Below, in pieces: positions 24,221-31,721 of a DNA stretch of 64,000 bases (within the stretch, counting starts at the first letter, position 1; each line of letters opens with the position of its first letter). Position numbers and translations under genes: made by a program. Source of the DNA: Glycomyces amatae (GTDB taxonomy: Bacteria; Actinomycetota; Actinomycetes; Mycobacteriales; Micromonosporaceae); NCBI RefSeq assembly GCF_020991375.1, contig NZ_JAJLQZ010000005.1:186001-250000 (forward strand), written 5' to 3'. The notes under the pieces were generated by a model. The model saw only the letters and a list, made by a program, of their open reading frames with translations. It was not told the origin of the DNA and searched no databases.

Positions 24221-26956
24221 ATGCAGTCCACACCCGTCAACCGCCGCAGACTCTTCCAGACCGCCGGAGCGGCCGCCGTCGCCGCGGCCGTCCCCGTCGG
24301 CGGCGCCGCCCACGCCGCACTGGCCCCGGCCCGGCCCGACCAGGGCGTCGCCGCCTACGCGTTCGACCTCGGCAAGGTCCGCCTCACCAGCGGGCGCTGG
24401 ATGGCCAACCAGTCCCGCACGCTCGCGTACCTCCACGACGTGGACGTCAACCGCCTGCTCTACAACTTCCGCGCCAACCACGGCCTCTCGACCGGCGGCG
24501 CGGCCGCCACCGGCGGCTGGGAGGCGCCGACGTTCCCCTTCCGCACCCACTCCCAGGGCCACTTCCTCACCGCCTGGGCCCAGGCGTGGGCCGTCCTCGG
24601 CGACACCGACGCCCGCGACAAGGCCAATTACATGGTCGCCGAGCTCGCCGAATGCCAGGCGAACAACGCCGCCCGCGGCTTCAACACCGGCTACCTCTCC
24701 GGCTTCCCCGAATCCGAGTTCACCGCCCTCGAGGGCGGCTCCCTCTCCAACGGGAACGTGCCCTACTACGCCCTGCACAAGACCCTCGCCGGCCTGCTCG
24801 ACGTGTGGCGCCTCATCGGCTCCACCCAGGCCCGCGACGTCCTCCTGGCCTTCGCCGGCTGGGTCGACTGGCGCACCGGCCGCCTCTCCTCCTCCCAGAT
24901 GCAGACGGTGCTGCGCACCGAGTTCGGCGGCATGAACGCCGTCCTCACCGACCTCTACCAGCAGCACGGCGACGCCCGCTGGCTCGCCGCCGCGCAGCGG
25001 TTCGACCACGCCGCCGTCTTCGACCCCCTCGCCGCCGGCACCGACCGCCTCAACGGCCTCCATGCGAACACCCAGGTGCCCAAGTGGATCGGCGCCGCCC
25101 GCGAGTACAAGGCCACCGGCACCGCGCGGTACCGGACCATCGCGACGAACGCCTGGGAGTTCGTGGTCGACGCCCACACCTACGCCATCGGCGGCAACAG
25201 CCAGGCCGAGCACTTCCGCGCCCCCGACGCCATCGCCTCGCACCTCACCAACGACACGTGCGAGGGGTGCAACACCTACAACATGCTCAAGCTGACCCGC
25301 GAACTGTGGCTGCTGGAGCCCGAGAACGCCGCCTACTTCGACTACTACGAGCAGGCCCTGCTCAACCACCTCATCGGCTGGCAGAACCCGAACGACGCCC
25401 ACGGGCACATCACCTACTTCACGCCCCTGCGCCCCGGCGGGCGCCGCGGCGTCGGACCCGCCTGGGGCGGCGGCACCTGGAGCACCGACTACAACTCGTT
25501 CTGGTGCTGCCAGGGCACGGGCATCGAGACCTTCACCAAACTGCCCGACTCCGTCTACGCCTACAGCGGCACCACCCTGTGGGTCAACCTCTTCACGCCC
25601 TCGGTCCTCACCTGGTCCGAACGGGGCCTCACCGTCACCCAGACCACCGCCTACCCCGCGAGCGACACGACCACCCTCGCGGTGACCGGTTCGGCGAGCG
25701 GCTCCTGGACCATGCGCGTCCGCATCCCCGCCTGGACCCAGGGAGCCGAGATCAGGGTCAACGGGCAGCTCCAGTCGGTCGCCGCCGCGCCCGGCACGTA
25801 CGCCGCCCTCACCCGGACCTGGGCCTCCGGGGACACGGTCACCGTCAAGCTCCCCATGCGGGTGGTCATGCGGGCGGCCAACGACGACGAGAACGTCTCG
25901 GCCGTCGTCTACGGGCCCGCCGTCCTCTCGGGCGACTACGGGAACACCGCCCTGAGCGCCCTCCCGGTGCTCGAGACCGCCTCGATCCAGCGCACCAGCA
26001 CCACCGCGCTCGCCTTCACGGCCACCGCGAACGGCGCCCAGGTGAACCTCGGCCCGTTCTACGACGCCCACGGCCACAACTACACCGTCTACTGGAACGC
26101 CGACGGCGAGGGCGGCTCGACCGCCGGCCCGGCCTTCCGGCTGTTCAACGCCGCCAGCGGCATGGTCCTGGGCGTCCAGGACATGTCCACCGCCGACGGC
26201 GGCCGGGCCCTCCAGTGGGGCGACACCGGCACCGCCGACCACCGGTGGGAACTGGTCGTCGACGGCGGTTCGGTGAAGTTCCGCAACGCCAACAGCGGCA
26301 AGGTCCTCGGTGTCCAGGACATGTCCACCGCCGAGGGCGCCGCGGTGCTCCAGTGGTCCGACAACGGCACCGACGACCACTTGTGGACCGTCACCGACCA
26401 GGGCGACGGCACGCACGAGATCGTGAACGGCAACAGCGGCAGGCTGCTGGGGATCGCCGGGAACGCCGCCTCCCAGGGCGCCCTGGCGGTGCAGACCGCC
26501 GACGACGGCACCGGCGACAACCGCTGGCGGTTCGTGCCCGACGGGGCCCGGCGCCTCCAGAACCTGCGCAGCGGCATGGTCCTGGGCGTCCAGGACATGT
26601 CCATGGCCGACGGCGGCCTGGCGCTCCAGTGGGGCGACACGGGCACCGCCGACCACCTGTGGACCGCCGTGACCGACACCGGCGGCTACTTCCGGCTCCG
26701 CAACACCAACAGCGGCAAGGTCCTCGGCGTCGAGAACGCCTCCACCGCCGCCGGGGCGCGCGTCCTGCAATGGTCCGACAACGGCACGGCCGACCACAAA
26801 TGGCGGCTGCGCTACGGCGACGACGGCTACTTCCGCATCCAGTGCGCCAACGGCGGCAAGGTGATCGGGGTGCAGAACGCCTCGACCGCCCAGGGCGCGC
26901 AGGTCGTCGTGTGGGACGACAACGGCGCCGACGACCACCTGTGGCGCTTCCTCTGA
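24221..26956 (+). CDS. Secreted GH127-type hydrolase with two ricin-type lectin domains
   Basis: A 911-residue exported protein. A Tat-type leader (VNRRRLFQTAGAAAVAAA) is cleaved near AHA (residue 32). Residues about 45-625 match family GH127/DUF1680: E348 and C350 in DTCEGCNTYNML and C429/C430 in SFWCCQGTGIE are the likely zinc ligands and cysteine nucleophile. Residues about 645-911 hold six short repeats built around GKVLGVQDMSTAxGA...LQWxDNGTxDHxW, forming two ricin-B-like lectin domains. The DNA of repeat 1 (near 26158) and repeat 4 (near 26573) is nearly identical over about 45 bases, which points to recent duplication or gene conversion. It probably releases arabinose-type sugars outside the cell, complementing the cytoplasmic GH127 at 19205. 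Confidence 0.88.
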   Translation: MQSTPVNRRRLFQTAGAAAVAAAVPVGGAAHAALAPARPDQGVAAYAFDLGKVRLTSGRWMANQSRTLAYLHDVDVNRLLYNFRANHGLSTGGAAATGGWEAPTFPFRTHSQGHFLTAWAQAWAVLGDTDARDKANYMVAELAECQANNAARGFNTGYLSGFPESEFTALEGGSLSNGNVPYYALHKTLAGLLDVWRLIGSTQARDVLLAFAGWVDWRTGRLSSSQMQTVLRTEFGGMNAVLTDLYQQHGDARWLAAAQRFDHAAVFDPLAAGTDRLNGLHANTQVPKWIGAAREYKATGTARYRTIATNAWEFVVDAHTYAIGGNSQAEHFRAPDAIASHLTNDTCEGCNTYNMLKLTRELWLLEPENAAYFDYYEQALLNHLIGWQNPNDAHGHITYFTPLRPGGRRGVGPAWGGGTWSTDYNSFWCCQGTGIETFTKLPDSVYAYSGTTLWVNLFTPSVLTWSERGLTVTQTTAYPASDTTTLAVTGSASGSWTMRVRIPAWTQGAEIRVNGQLQSVAAAPGTYAALTRTWASGDTVTVKLPMRVVMRAANDDENVSAVVYGPAVLSGDYGNTALSALPVLETASIQRTSTTALAFTATANGAQVNLGPFYDAHGHNYTVYWNADGEGGSTAGPAFRLFNAASGMVLGVQDMSTADGGRALQWGDTGTADHRWELVVDGGSVKFRNANSGKVLGVQDMSTAEGAAVLQWSDNGTDDHLWTVTDQGDGTHEIVNGNSGRLLGIAGNAASQGALAVQTADDGTGDNRWRFVPDGARRLQNLRSGMVLGVQDMSMADGGLALQWGDTGTADHLWTAVTDTGGYFRLRNTNSGKVLGVENASTAAGARVLQWSDNGTADHKWRLRYGDDGYFRIQCANGGKVIGVQNASTAQGAQVVVWDDNGADDHLWRFL

Positions 26957-26966
26957 AAGACGCGGT

Positions 26967-26992
26967 GAGCGGCCCGGCGTCCCGGGCCGCTC
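26967..26992. terminator. Convergent terminator
   Basis: GAGCGGCCCGG / CCGGGCCGCTC, 11-bp perfect stem with a 4-base loop, extended by three more pairs including one wobble. It lies between the convergent GH127 and sugar-acid kinase genes. Confidence 0.8.
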
Positions 26993-27029
26993 GCCGCGGC
27001 CGGGGAATCGCCGACGGCCGCCCGCCGGC

Positions 27030-28433
27030 TCAGCCGGCGAGCTTCGCGACCACCGCCGCGAGGGAGTCGGCCTGCCCGACGTTGCCCGCGAAGACGACGT
27101 AGGGGACGCCCACGGCCGGGCCGGTCTCGGGCCGCCACAGGGACACGATGCCCGGGAGCATGGGCCCGACGACGGTGGCGCGCCGGATGCGCAGCGCCTC
27201 GGAGGCCACGTCGGAGGAGGTGATGCCGCCCTTGGCGACCACGAACCGCGGCGGCGCGAGCTCGAGCACGCGGGCGACGAGGTCCACCACGCCGCCGGAG
27301 ACCCGCCGGGCGATGTCGAGGCTCTCCTCGGCGGTGGCGCCGGTGACGAGTTCGCGCGTGGTGTGGACGATGACGGTGCCCTCCTCGAGGGCCCGCGCGA
27401 CCGCCTCGGCCCGCTCGGCGAGGTGCGCCTCGCGGCGGTCGCCGATGAGGCGCCGCACGTCGAGCTCGACGGTGGCCGTGCCGGGCCGCGCCTCGCGGAG
27501 CGCCGCGAGCTGCGCGGTGGTCAGCGGCACGTGGCTGCCGACCACGACCAGGCCGCCGCGCTCGTGCGCGAGCGCGATGTCGCCGGCCTCGACCGGCTCG
27601 GCGATCTCCTGCCCGATGTGGGCCCTCACGTAGGGCGGGCCCACGCGCAGCAGTGTCCCGACGCCCTCCTTCTCGATGCGGTGCAAGGCGATCGCGACGA
27701 CGCGCAGGTCGGTCTCCTCGACCGCGTCGACCGCGGCGACGGTCCCGGCCGGGAGCGCGCGGAGCGCCTCGGCGACCGCTTCGGGCCCCTGGCGGATCAC
27801 GTCGAGCGCGAGCGCGGCGACCTCGGCCGCCCCCACGCGCCCGCCGGTCTTCTCCTCGACCCACTCGCGCAGGTCCGAGGAGCGGAAGCCGAAGGTGGCG
27901 TCCCGCGCGAAGGGCGTCTCGCCCACCGGCGTCGCCTCGCCGTCGACCGCCCAGTAGTGGACGCCGTCCACGGTGATCCGCCCGGCCTCGGGGAACGCGG
28001 GCACGAGCAGCGTGAGGGCGGGGGCGCGCCCGCCGTGCGCGGCGATCGCCTCGGCGAGCACGTCGGTCTCGAGCGGGAAGTGGCCGCGCAGGGTCGAGTC
28101 GGAGCGGGAGACGAAGGTGAGGCGCTTGCCCGCGCGCCCGGCGGCGTCGAGGGCCGCGGCGACGACCTCGCGGTTGCGGGCCGCGGCGGTGCCCTCGTCG
28201 AAGGAGCGCGTGTTGGTGAGGACGTAGACCGCGGGGGCGCCGGTCGCGAGGGCCCAGTCGAGGTCCTCGGCCTCCCAGCGGGTGAGCACCGGGAGCCCGG
28301 CGACGGACTGGGTGCCGGTCGGGTCGTCGTCGAGGACGACCAGGACGGCGTCGGGGTCGGCTTCGGCCCGCACCTCGGCGGCGGTGGTCGCCGCGGGGTC
28401 GGGCACGGGCGCGAGCAGCGTCTCGATGCGCAC
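27030..28433 (-). CDS. Four-carbon acid sugar kinase family protein
   Basis: A 467-residue cytoplasmic kinase of the family (formerly DUF1537) that phosphorylates D-threonate, D-erythronate and related acids. The N-terminal sugar-binding domain has VLDDDPTGTQS and VSRSDSTLRGHFP; the C-terminal nucleotide-binding domain has VVAKGGITSSDVA and ends with the conserved VVFAGNVGQADSL. GTG 28433 is chosen because AAGGAG lies 5 bases upstream; a GTG six codons earlier lacks a site. The usual partners (a PdxA-type dehydrogenase, isomerase or aldolase) are absent, so its pathway is incomplete here. A 20-bp palindrome lies 33 bases upstream, and a FadR-type regulator is encoded 1.4 kb away. Confidence 0.88.
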   Translation of the reverse strand: MRIETLLAPVPDPAATTAAEVRAEADPDAVLVVLDDDPTGTQSVAGLPVLTRWEAEDLDWALATGAPAVYVLTNTRSFDEGTAAARNREVVAAALDAAGRAGKRLTFVSRSDSTLRGHFPLETDVLAEAIAAHGGRAPALTLLVPAFPEAGRITVDGVHYWAVDGEATPVGETPFARDATFGFRSSDLREWVEEKTGGRVGAAEVAALALDVIRQGPEAVAEALRALPAGTVAAVDAVEETDLRVVAIALHRIEKEGVGTLLRVGPPYVRAHIGQEIAEPVEAGDIALAHERGGLVVVGSHVPLTTAQLAALREARPGTATVELDVRRLIGDRREAHLAERAEAVARALEEGTVIVHTTRELVTGATAEESLDIARRVSGGVVDLVARVLELAPPRFVVAKGGITSSDVASEALRIRRATVVGPMLPGIVSLWRPETGPAVGVPYVVFAGNVGQADSLAAVVAKLAG

Positions 28434-28465
28434 GGGAGCTCCTTCGTCCACGATCGGGAATCTCG

Positions 28466-28485
28466 GATATCAGATATCTGATATC
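28466..28485. promoter_or_regulatory. Perfect 20-bp palindrome, candidate FadR/GntR operator
   Basis: GATATCAGATATCTGATATC reads identically on both strands and consists of three GATATC units at 7-base spacing. It lies directly upstream of the kinase gene. The GntR/FadR-type regulator at 29170-29874 is the obvious candidate to bind it. Confidence 0.65.
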
Positions 28486-28600
28486 ACACGTCGGCCATCA
28501 TGCCTCGGCATCCCGCCGTTGTCAAGCGGCCGCCCCGGCCGGGGCCCGGTCCGCGAATTCGCGGACCGGCGTGCAACCCCGGGGCGTATTCGATACGTAT

Positions 28601-28610
28601 TTACATGTAA
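28601..28610. promoter_or_regulatory. AT-rich palindrome TTACATGTAA
   Basis: A perfect 10-bp palindrome in a low-GC pocket (28587-28615), 70 bases before the small secreted protein gene. It may be an operator or part of its promoter. Confidence 0.4.
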
Positions 28611-28680
28611 CGATCCCTTGGTCCTGATCCCCGCCCCGTGTCCACCGTCGCCCACGCGACGATCGCAATCAGGAGAGTGC

Positions 28681-29130
28681 ATGACCGTTCGACGACTGAA
28701 GAGGACCGCCCAGGCCGCCGCCACGCTCGCGGCCTCGATCTTCTTCGTGATGGCGCTGGCCCCGAGCCCGGCCCAGGCCCAGAACAACTACCACGCCTGG
28801 GTGTGGGCCCAGAACCCCGCGGGCACCTACAACGCGGGCGTCGCGGAGATCCGCAGCTACGGCGAGAACATCCTGGTCGAGGACTTCCACCCCGACGGCT
28901 GGGGCGTCCGCGCCCAGCTCCAGACGCTCGAGTGGGCCCCCGAGGGGTACCGCTACTGGAAGAACCACGGCGGCGTCTGCTTCGACGACACCAGCCGGGG
29001 CAACACCGCCCGCGGCGCCACCGTCTGCGACCGCAACGTCGCCGAGGGCCAGGAGTTCCGGGTCCACATCTGGGCCTCGCAGAGCGGCTCCACCAAGTGG
29101 CACCACTACAGCCCGTCGATCCCCGCCTGA
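28681..29130 (+). CDS. Small secreted protein of unknown function
   Basis: A 149-residue protein with a clear Sec signal peptide (residues 1-33, MTVRRLKRT...LAPSPAQA, cleavage before QNNYHAW). The mature part of about 116 residues is rich in aromatic residues (WVWAQNPAGTY, GYRYWKNHGG, IWASQSGSTKWHHY) and has two cysteines (GGVCFDD and ATVCDRN) that could form one disulfide. It ends SPSIPA. AGGAGAG precedes the ATG by about 5 bases. The fold may be a small beta-sandwich; I do not recognise the family. It stands alone between the sugar-acid kinase and the FadR-type gene. Confidence 0.8.
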   Translation: MTVRRLKRTAQAAATLAASIFFVMALAPSPAQAQNNYHAWVWAQNPAGTYNAGVAEIRSYGENILVEDFHPDGWGVRAQLQTLEWAPEGYRYWKNHGGVCFDDTSRGNTARGATVCDRNVAEGQEFRVHIWASQSGSTKWHHYSPSIPA

Positions 29131-29142
29131 TCCCCTGAGCCG

Positions 29143-29173
29143 CTGAGCCGGGCCGCCTCCGCGGCCGGCTCAG
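29143..29173. terminator. Convergent hairpin overlapping a stop codon
   Basis: CTGAGCCGGGCCGC and GCGGCCGGCTCAG pair with one bulged base over a 4-base loop. The stop codon of the FadR-type gene lies inside the right arm. It can end transcription from both sides. Confidence 0.65.
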
Positions 29174-29874
29174 CGGCGGGCGTGGACGTGGGCGACCAGG
29201 TCGCCGCGGGTCTGGTCCATGTGGCTCGCCATCGCGTCGCGCGCCGCGAGCGGGTCGCCCGAGGCGATCGCGGCGACCACCGCCTCGTGCTCGGCGATCG
29301 CGTGCTCGCGGATCTCGGACACCGCGCTCGTCTCGCTGCGCGTCTCGGCGAGCATCGCCGTCAGCGGCAGCAGCGCCGCCACCAGGATCCGGTTGTCGGC
29401 CGCCCGCAGGATCACCTCGTGGAACTCCAGATCGGCCTCCGCGAACGCGGCCACGTCGGTCCGCTCGTGCGCCGCCCGCATCCGCTCCACCTCGCGGCGC
29501 ATGGCGTCGACGTCGGCCTCGGAGCGCCGCGCGGCCGCGAGCTGCGCCGCGCCGGTCTCGATCATCATGCGCACCTCCAGCAGCTCCAGCGACGAGCGCT
29601 CGCGCTCGCCCGCGCTGCGCGCGTGCCGCACCACCGCCTCGAGCCCCGACCACTCCGCGACCGGCGCCACCCGGTGCCGCCTGCCGGGCACCTGCACGAT
29701 GACCCCCTGGGCCTGGAGGAGCCGCACCGCCTCGCGCAGCGTCAGGCGCGAGACCCCCAGCTCCTCGGCGAGCACCCCTTCGGGAGGCAGCGCCTCGCCG
29801 GTGCGGATGGCGCCCTGGATGATGGCGTCGAGCACCCGCTCGACCACCTCGTGCGTCCTCGACGCTCGCGCCAT
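29170..29874 (-). CDS. GntR-family regulator, FadR subfamily
   Basis: A 234-residue regulator. The winged helix spans residues about 8-75 (LPPEGVLAEELGVSRLTLRE, then LLQAQGVIVQVPGRRHRV). The C-terminal FCD ligand domain spans about 95-225, with metal-ligand-type residues in EADLEFHEVIL and EHEAVVAAI. FadR-subfamily proteins usually sense carboxylic acids such as sugar acids. GAGGAACGCG before the ATG is a good ribosome-binding site. With the four-carbon acid sugar kinase nearby and the GATATC-rich palindrome in front of that kinase gene, it is likely the local sugar-acid regulator; this link is inferred. Confidence 0.88.
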   Translation of the reverse strand: MARASRTHEVVERVLDAIIQGAIRTGEALPPEGVLAEELGVSRLTLREAVRLLQAQGVIVQVPGRRHRVAPVAEWSGLEAVVRHARSAGERERSSLELLEVRMMIETGAAQLAAARRSEADVDAMRREVERMRAAHERTDVAAFAEADLEFHEVILRAADNRILVAALLPLTAMLAETRSETSAVSEIREHAIAEHEAVVAAIASGDPLAARDAMASHMDQTRGDLVAHVHARR

Positions 29875-29941
29875 CGCGTTCCTCCCCGCTGTCCGGTCAG
29901 GGTAAGCCAGTTCCGGCGCCGGTCCGCGCCCGCATCCCGCG

Positions 29942-30631
29942 TCAGCGCCCCGGCGAGAGCGGCAGCGGCAGCCACCGCAGGTCCCCGGCGGTGTACAGGG
30001 CCGCCGGGCGCCCGCCGTCCTTCGTGGTGGTCCTGCCCGTGGGCTCCAGGAAGCCGCGGACCTTGGTGACCTTGCGGTGGAAGTTCCCCGGGTCCAGCCT
30101 GGTCTGCCACACGATCTCGTAGACGCGGCGCAGCTCGGCGACGGTGAACTCCTTGGCGCAGAACGCCGTCGCGGCCGTCGTGTACTCCAGGCGCCGCCTC
30201 GCGTGCTCCACCGCGCTGCCGAGGATGCGCGAGTGGTCGAAGGCCAGGGGCTCCCCGAGGGCCCGGTCGACCGGGACCCACTCGGTCGCGGCCGCGTCGC
30301 CGCCCGCGCGCGCCCGCGGCGGGTTCGGCACCAGCGCGGCGAAGGCGGCGCTGACGACCCGGCCGCGGGGGTCGCGCCCGGGCTCGGAGTAGACGCCGAT
30401 GTGCTCCAGGAAGGACTCGCCGGCGGGGAATCCGGTCTCCTCGTGGAGCTCGCGCGCCGCCGCGTCCTCGAGCGTCTCGCCGTCCTCGAGGAACCCGCCG
30501 GGCAGCGCGAGCCGCCCCTTGAAGGGCTCGTTGGCGCGCCGGATGAGCAGCACGGCGAGCCCGCCGCCGCGGATGGTCAGGATCGCCACGTCCGCCGCCA
30601 CGAAACTCATCGGAGTCGTACTGTCGCCCAA
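29942..30631 (-). CDS. Nudix domain with C-terminal winged helix (NrtR-like regulator)
   Basis: A 229-residue protein. Residues 46-68 hold a complete Nudix box (GGFLEDGETLEDAAARELHE, then ETGF), so hydrolase activity on ADP-ribose-like nucleotides may be kept. Residues about 155-229 form the winged helix typical of NrtR regulators (FTVAELRRVYEIVWQTRLDP, NFHRKVTKVRGFLEPTG, GRPAALY). NrtR proteins bind ADP-ribose and control NAD genes. TTG 30631 is chosen because AAGGGGGAG precedes it by 4 bases; an ATG 7 codons downstream has no site. It is divergent from the nucleosidase operon, with only 169 bases between them, and probably regulates it. No NAD synthesis or salvage gene lies nearby. Confidence 0.85.
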   Translation of the reverse strand: MGDSTTPMSFVAADVAILTIRGGGLAVLLIRRANEPFKGRLALPGGFLEDGETLEDAAARELHEETGFPAGESFLEHIGVYSEPGRDPRGRVVSAAFAALVPNPPRARAGGDAAATEWVPVDRALGEPLAFDHSRILGSAVEHARRRLEYTTAATAFCAKEFTVAELRRVYEIVWQTRLDPGNFHRKVTKVRGFLEPTGRTTTKDGGRPAALYTAGDLRWLPLPLSPGR

Positions 30632-30653
30632 CGTGCTCCCCCTTATTGATGAC

Positions 30654-30706
30654 TTGACAATAAAAACGCCTCGGCCTAGGCTGTTCTTGTTGTCTCTAAA
30701 ACAATA
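30654..30706 (+). promoter_or_regulatory. Consensus promoter and possible operator of the nucleosidase operon
   Basis: TTGACA (30654-30659), 17-bp spacer, TAGGCT (30677-30682) is a near-consensus promoter reading toward the nucleosidase. Just downstream of the predicted start, TTGTT and AACAA half-sites flank GTCTCTAA (about 30689-30706) in an AT-rich stretch, a plausible NrtR-type operator. A further short inverted repeat TGTCGG-CTAC-CCGACA lies at 30732-30747 in the roughly 110-base leader. Confidence 0.55.
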
Positions 30707-30800
30707 AACGTCGACAGTATAGACGAAGTTTTGTCGGCTACCCGACAGAACCCTCACTCCCCGAAGCATTCAGCCTCGCGCGACCACCCCTGGAGTCCCC

Positions 30801-31721
30801 ATGAACGACCTCCCGACCGCAGTCCTCGCCACCCCCATCGACGTCGAGCGCCAGGCCGTGCTCGAACTCCTCGCGGAGAGCGAGCTCATCGACCGACATC
30901 GGGACGGGATCGCCTACCGCACCGCCGAGTTCGCCGGGCGCCACGGCACCTGGAACCTGGTGCTCGCCATGACCGGCCGCGGCAACGAGCGGGCGGCCGC
31001 CGCCGTCGAGCACGCCCTCGCGGCCTGGCGCCCGCAGCTGCTCGTCCTCTGCGGCGTCGCGGGCGGCCTGCGCGACGCCCAGGTCGGCGACGTCGTGGCC
31101 GCCACCAAGGTCTACGGGTACGAGCCCGGACAGGACACCGACGCGGGGCTCCTCCCGCGCCCCGAGTCCCTCCCCACCTCCTTCACCCTCCACCAGCAGG
31201 CCCAGCTCCTCGTCGAGCACCGGTCCTGGGCCCGCCGCCTCGGCCCCGGGGCGCCGCCCCGCGTCTTCCACCGCCCGATCGCCTCCGGATCCAAAGTGGT
31301 CACCGGCAGGGACTCGGCCACCGCCGAGCTCGTCAGGAGGCAGAGCGGCGACGCGCAGGCCATCGACACCGAGAGCTACGGCGCCATGGCCGCGGCCGCG
31401 CGCAAGAGCGCGGTCGAGGCCACCGTCGTGCGCGGCGTCTCGGACCTCCTGGCGGGCAAGACCAAGGCCGCCGACCGGGTCCACCAGCCCGCCGCGGCCC
31501 GCAACGCCGCCGCCTTCGCACTGGCCCTCATCGAGTCGACCCGCCCGCGGAGCGCCGGGACACGGCCGCTGTCGGGCGGCTCGGGCAGCACGTACATCGG
31601 CGCGGTCGGACCGCACTCGCAGGCGGTCACCGGGGCCGTGGGGGAGCGCGCCCGGGGCAGCGTCGTCATCAACAACCGAGGCTGGAACGGCCGCCCGGAC
31701 GGCAACAGGGACGCCCCGTGA
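30801..31721 (+). CDS. Nucleoside phosphorylase-superfamily protein with Gly/Ala tag
   Basis: A 306-residue cytoplasmic protein. Residues 1-240 match the PNP/UDP phosphorylase and MTA/SAH nucleosidase fold: TGRGNERAA (58-66, phosphate or ribose site), LCGVAGGLRDAQVGDVV (83-99), IDTESYGAMA with E191, and VRGVSDLL with D215, the residues that bind ribose and protonate the base. Members of this superfamily serve as ATP- or nucleotide-cleaving effectors in bacterial antiphage systems such as Detocs; whether this one does so is inference. Residues 262-286 (GSTYIGAVGPHSQAVTGAVG onward) carry a Gly/Ala motif also found in the next two proteins. Its stop overlaps the next start by four bases (GTGA). 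GGAG precedes the ATG. Confidence 0.85.
   Translation: MNDLPTAVLATPIDVERQAVLELLAESELIDRHRDGIAYRTAEFAGRHGTWNLVLAMTGRGNERAAAAVEHALAAWRPQLLVLCGVAGGLRDAQVGDVVAATKVYGYEPGQDTDAGLLPRPESLPTSFTLHQQAQLLVEHRSWARRLGPGAPPRVFHRPIASGSKVVTGRDSATAELVRRQSGDAQAIDTESYGAMAAAARKSAVEATVVRGVSDLLAGKTKAADRVHQPAAARNAAAFALALIESTRPRSAGTRPLSGGSGSTYIGAVGPHSQAVTGAVGERARGSVVINNRGWNGRPDGNRDAP

Noticed and set aside
22754-26938. 1,394-codon minus-strand open frame across the GH43 and GH127 genes
   Set aside because: Same antisense artefact; no motifs.
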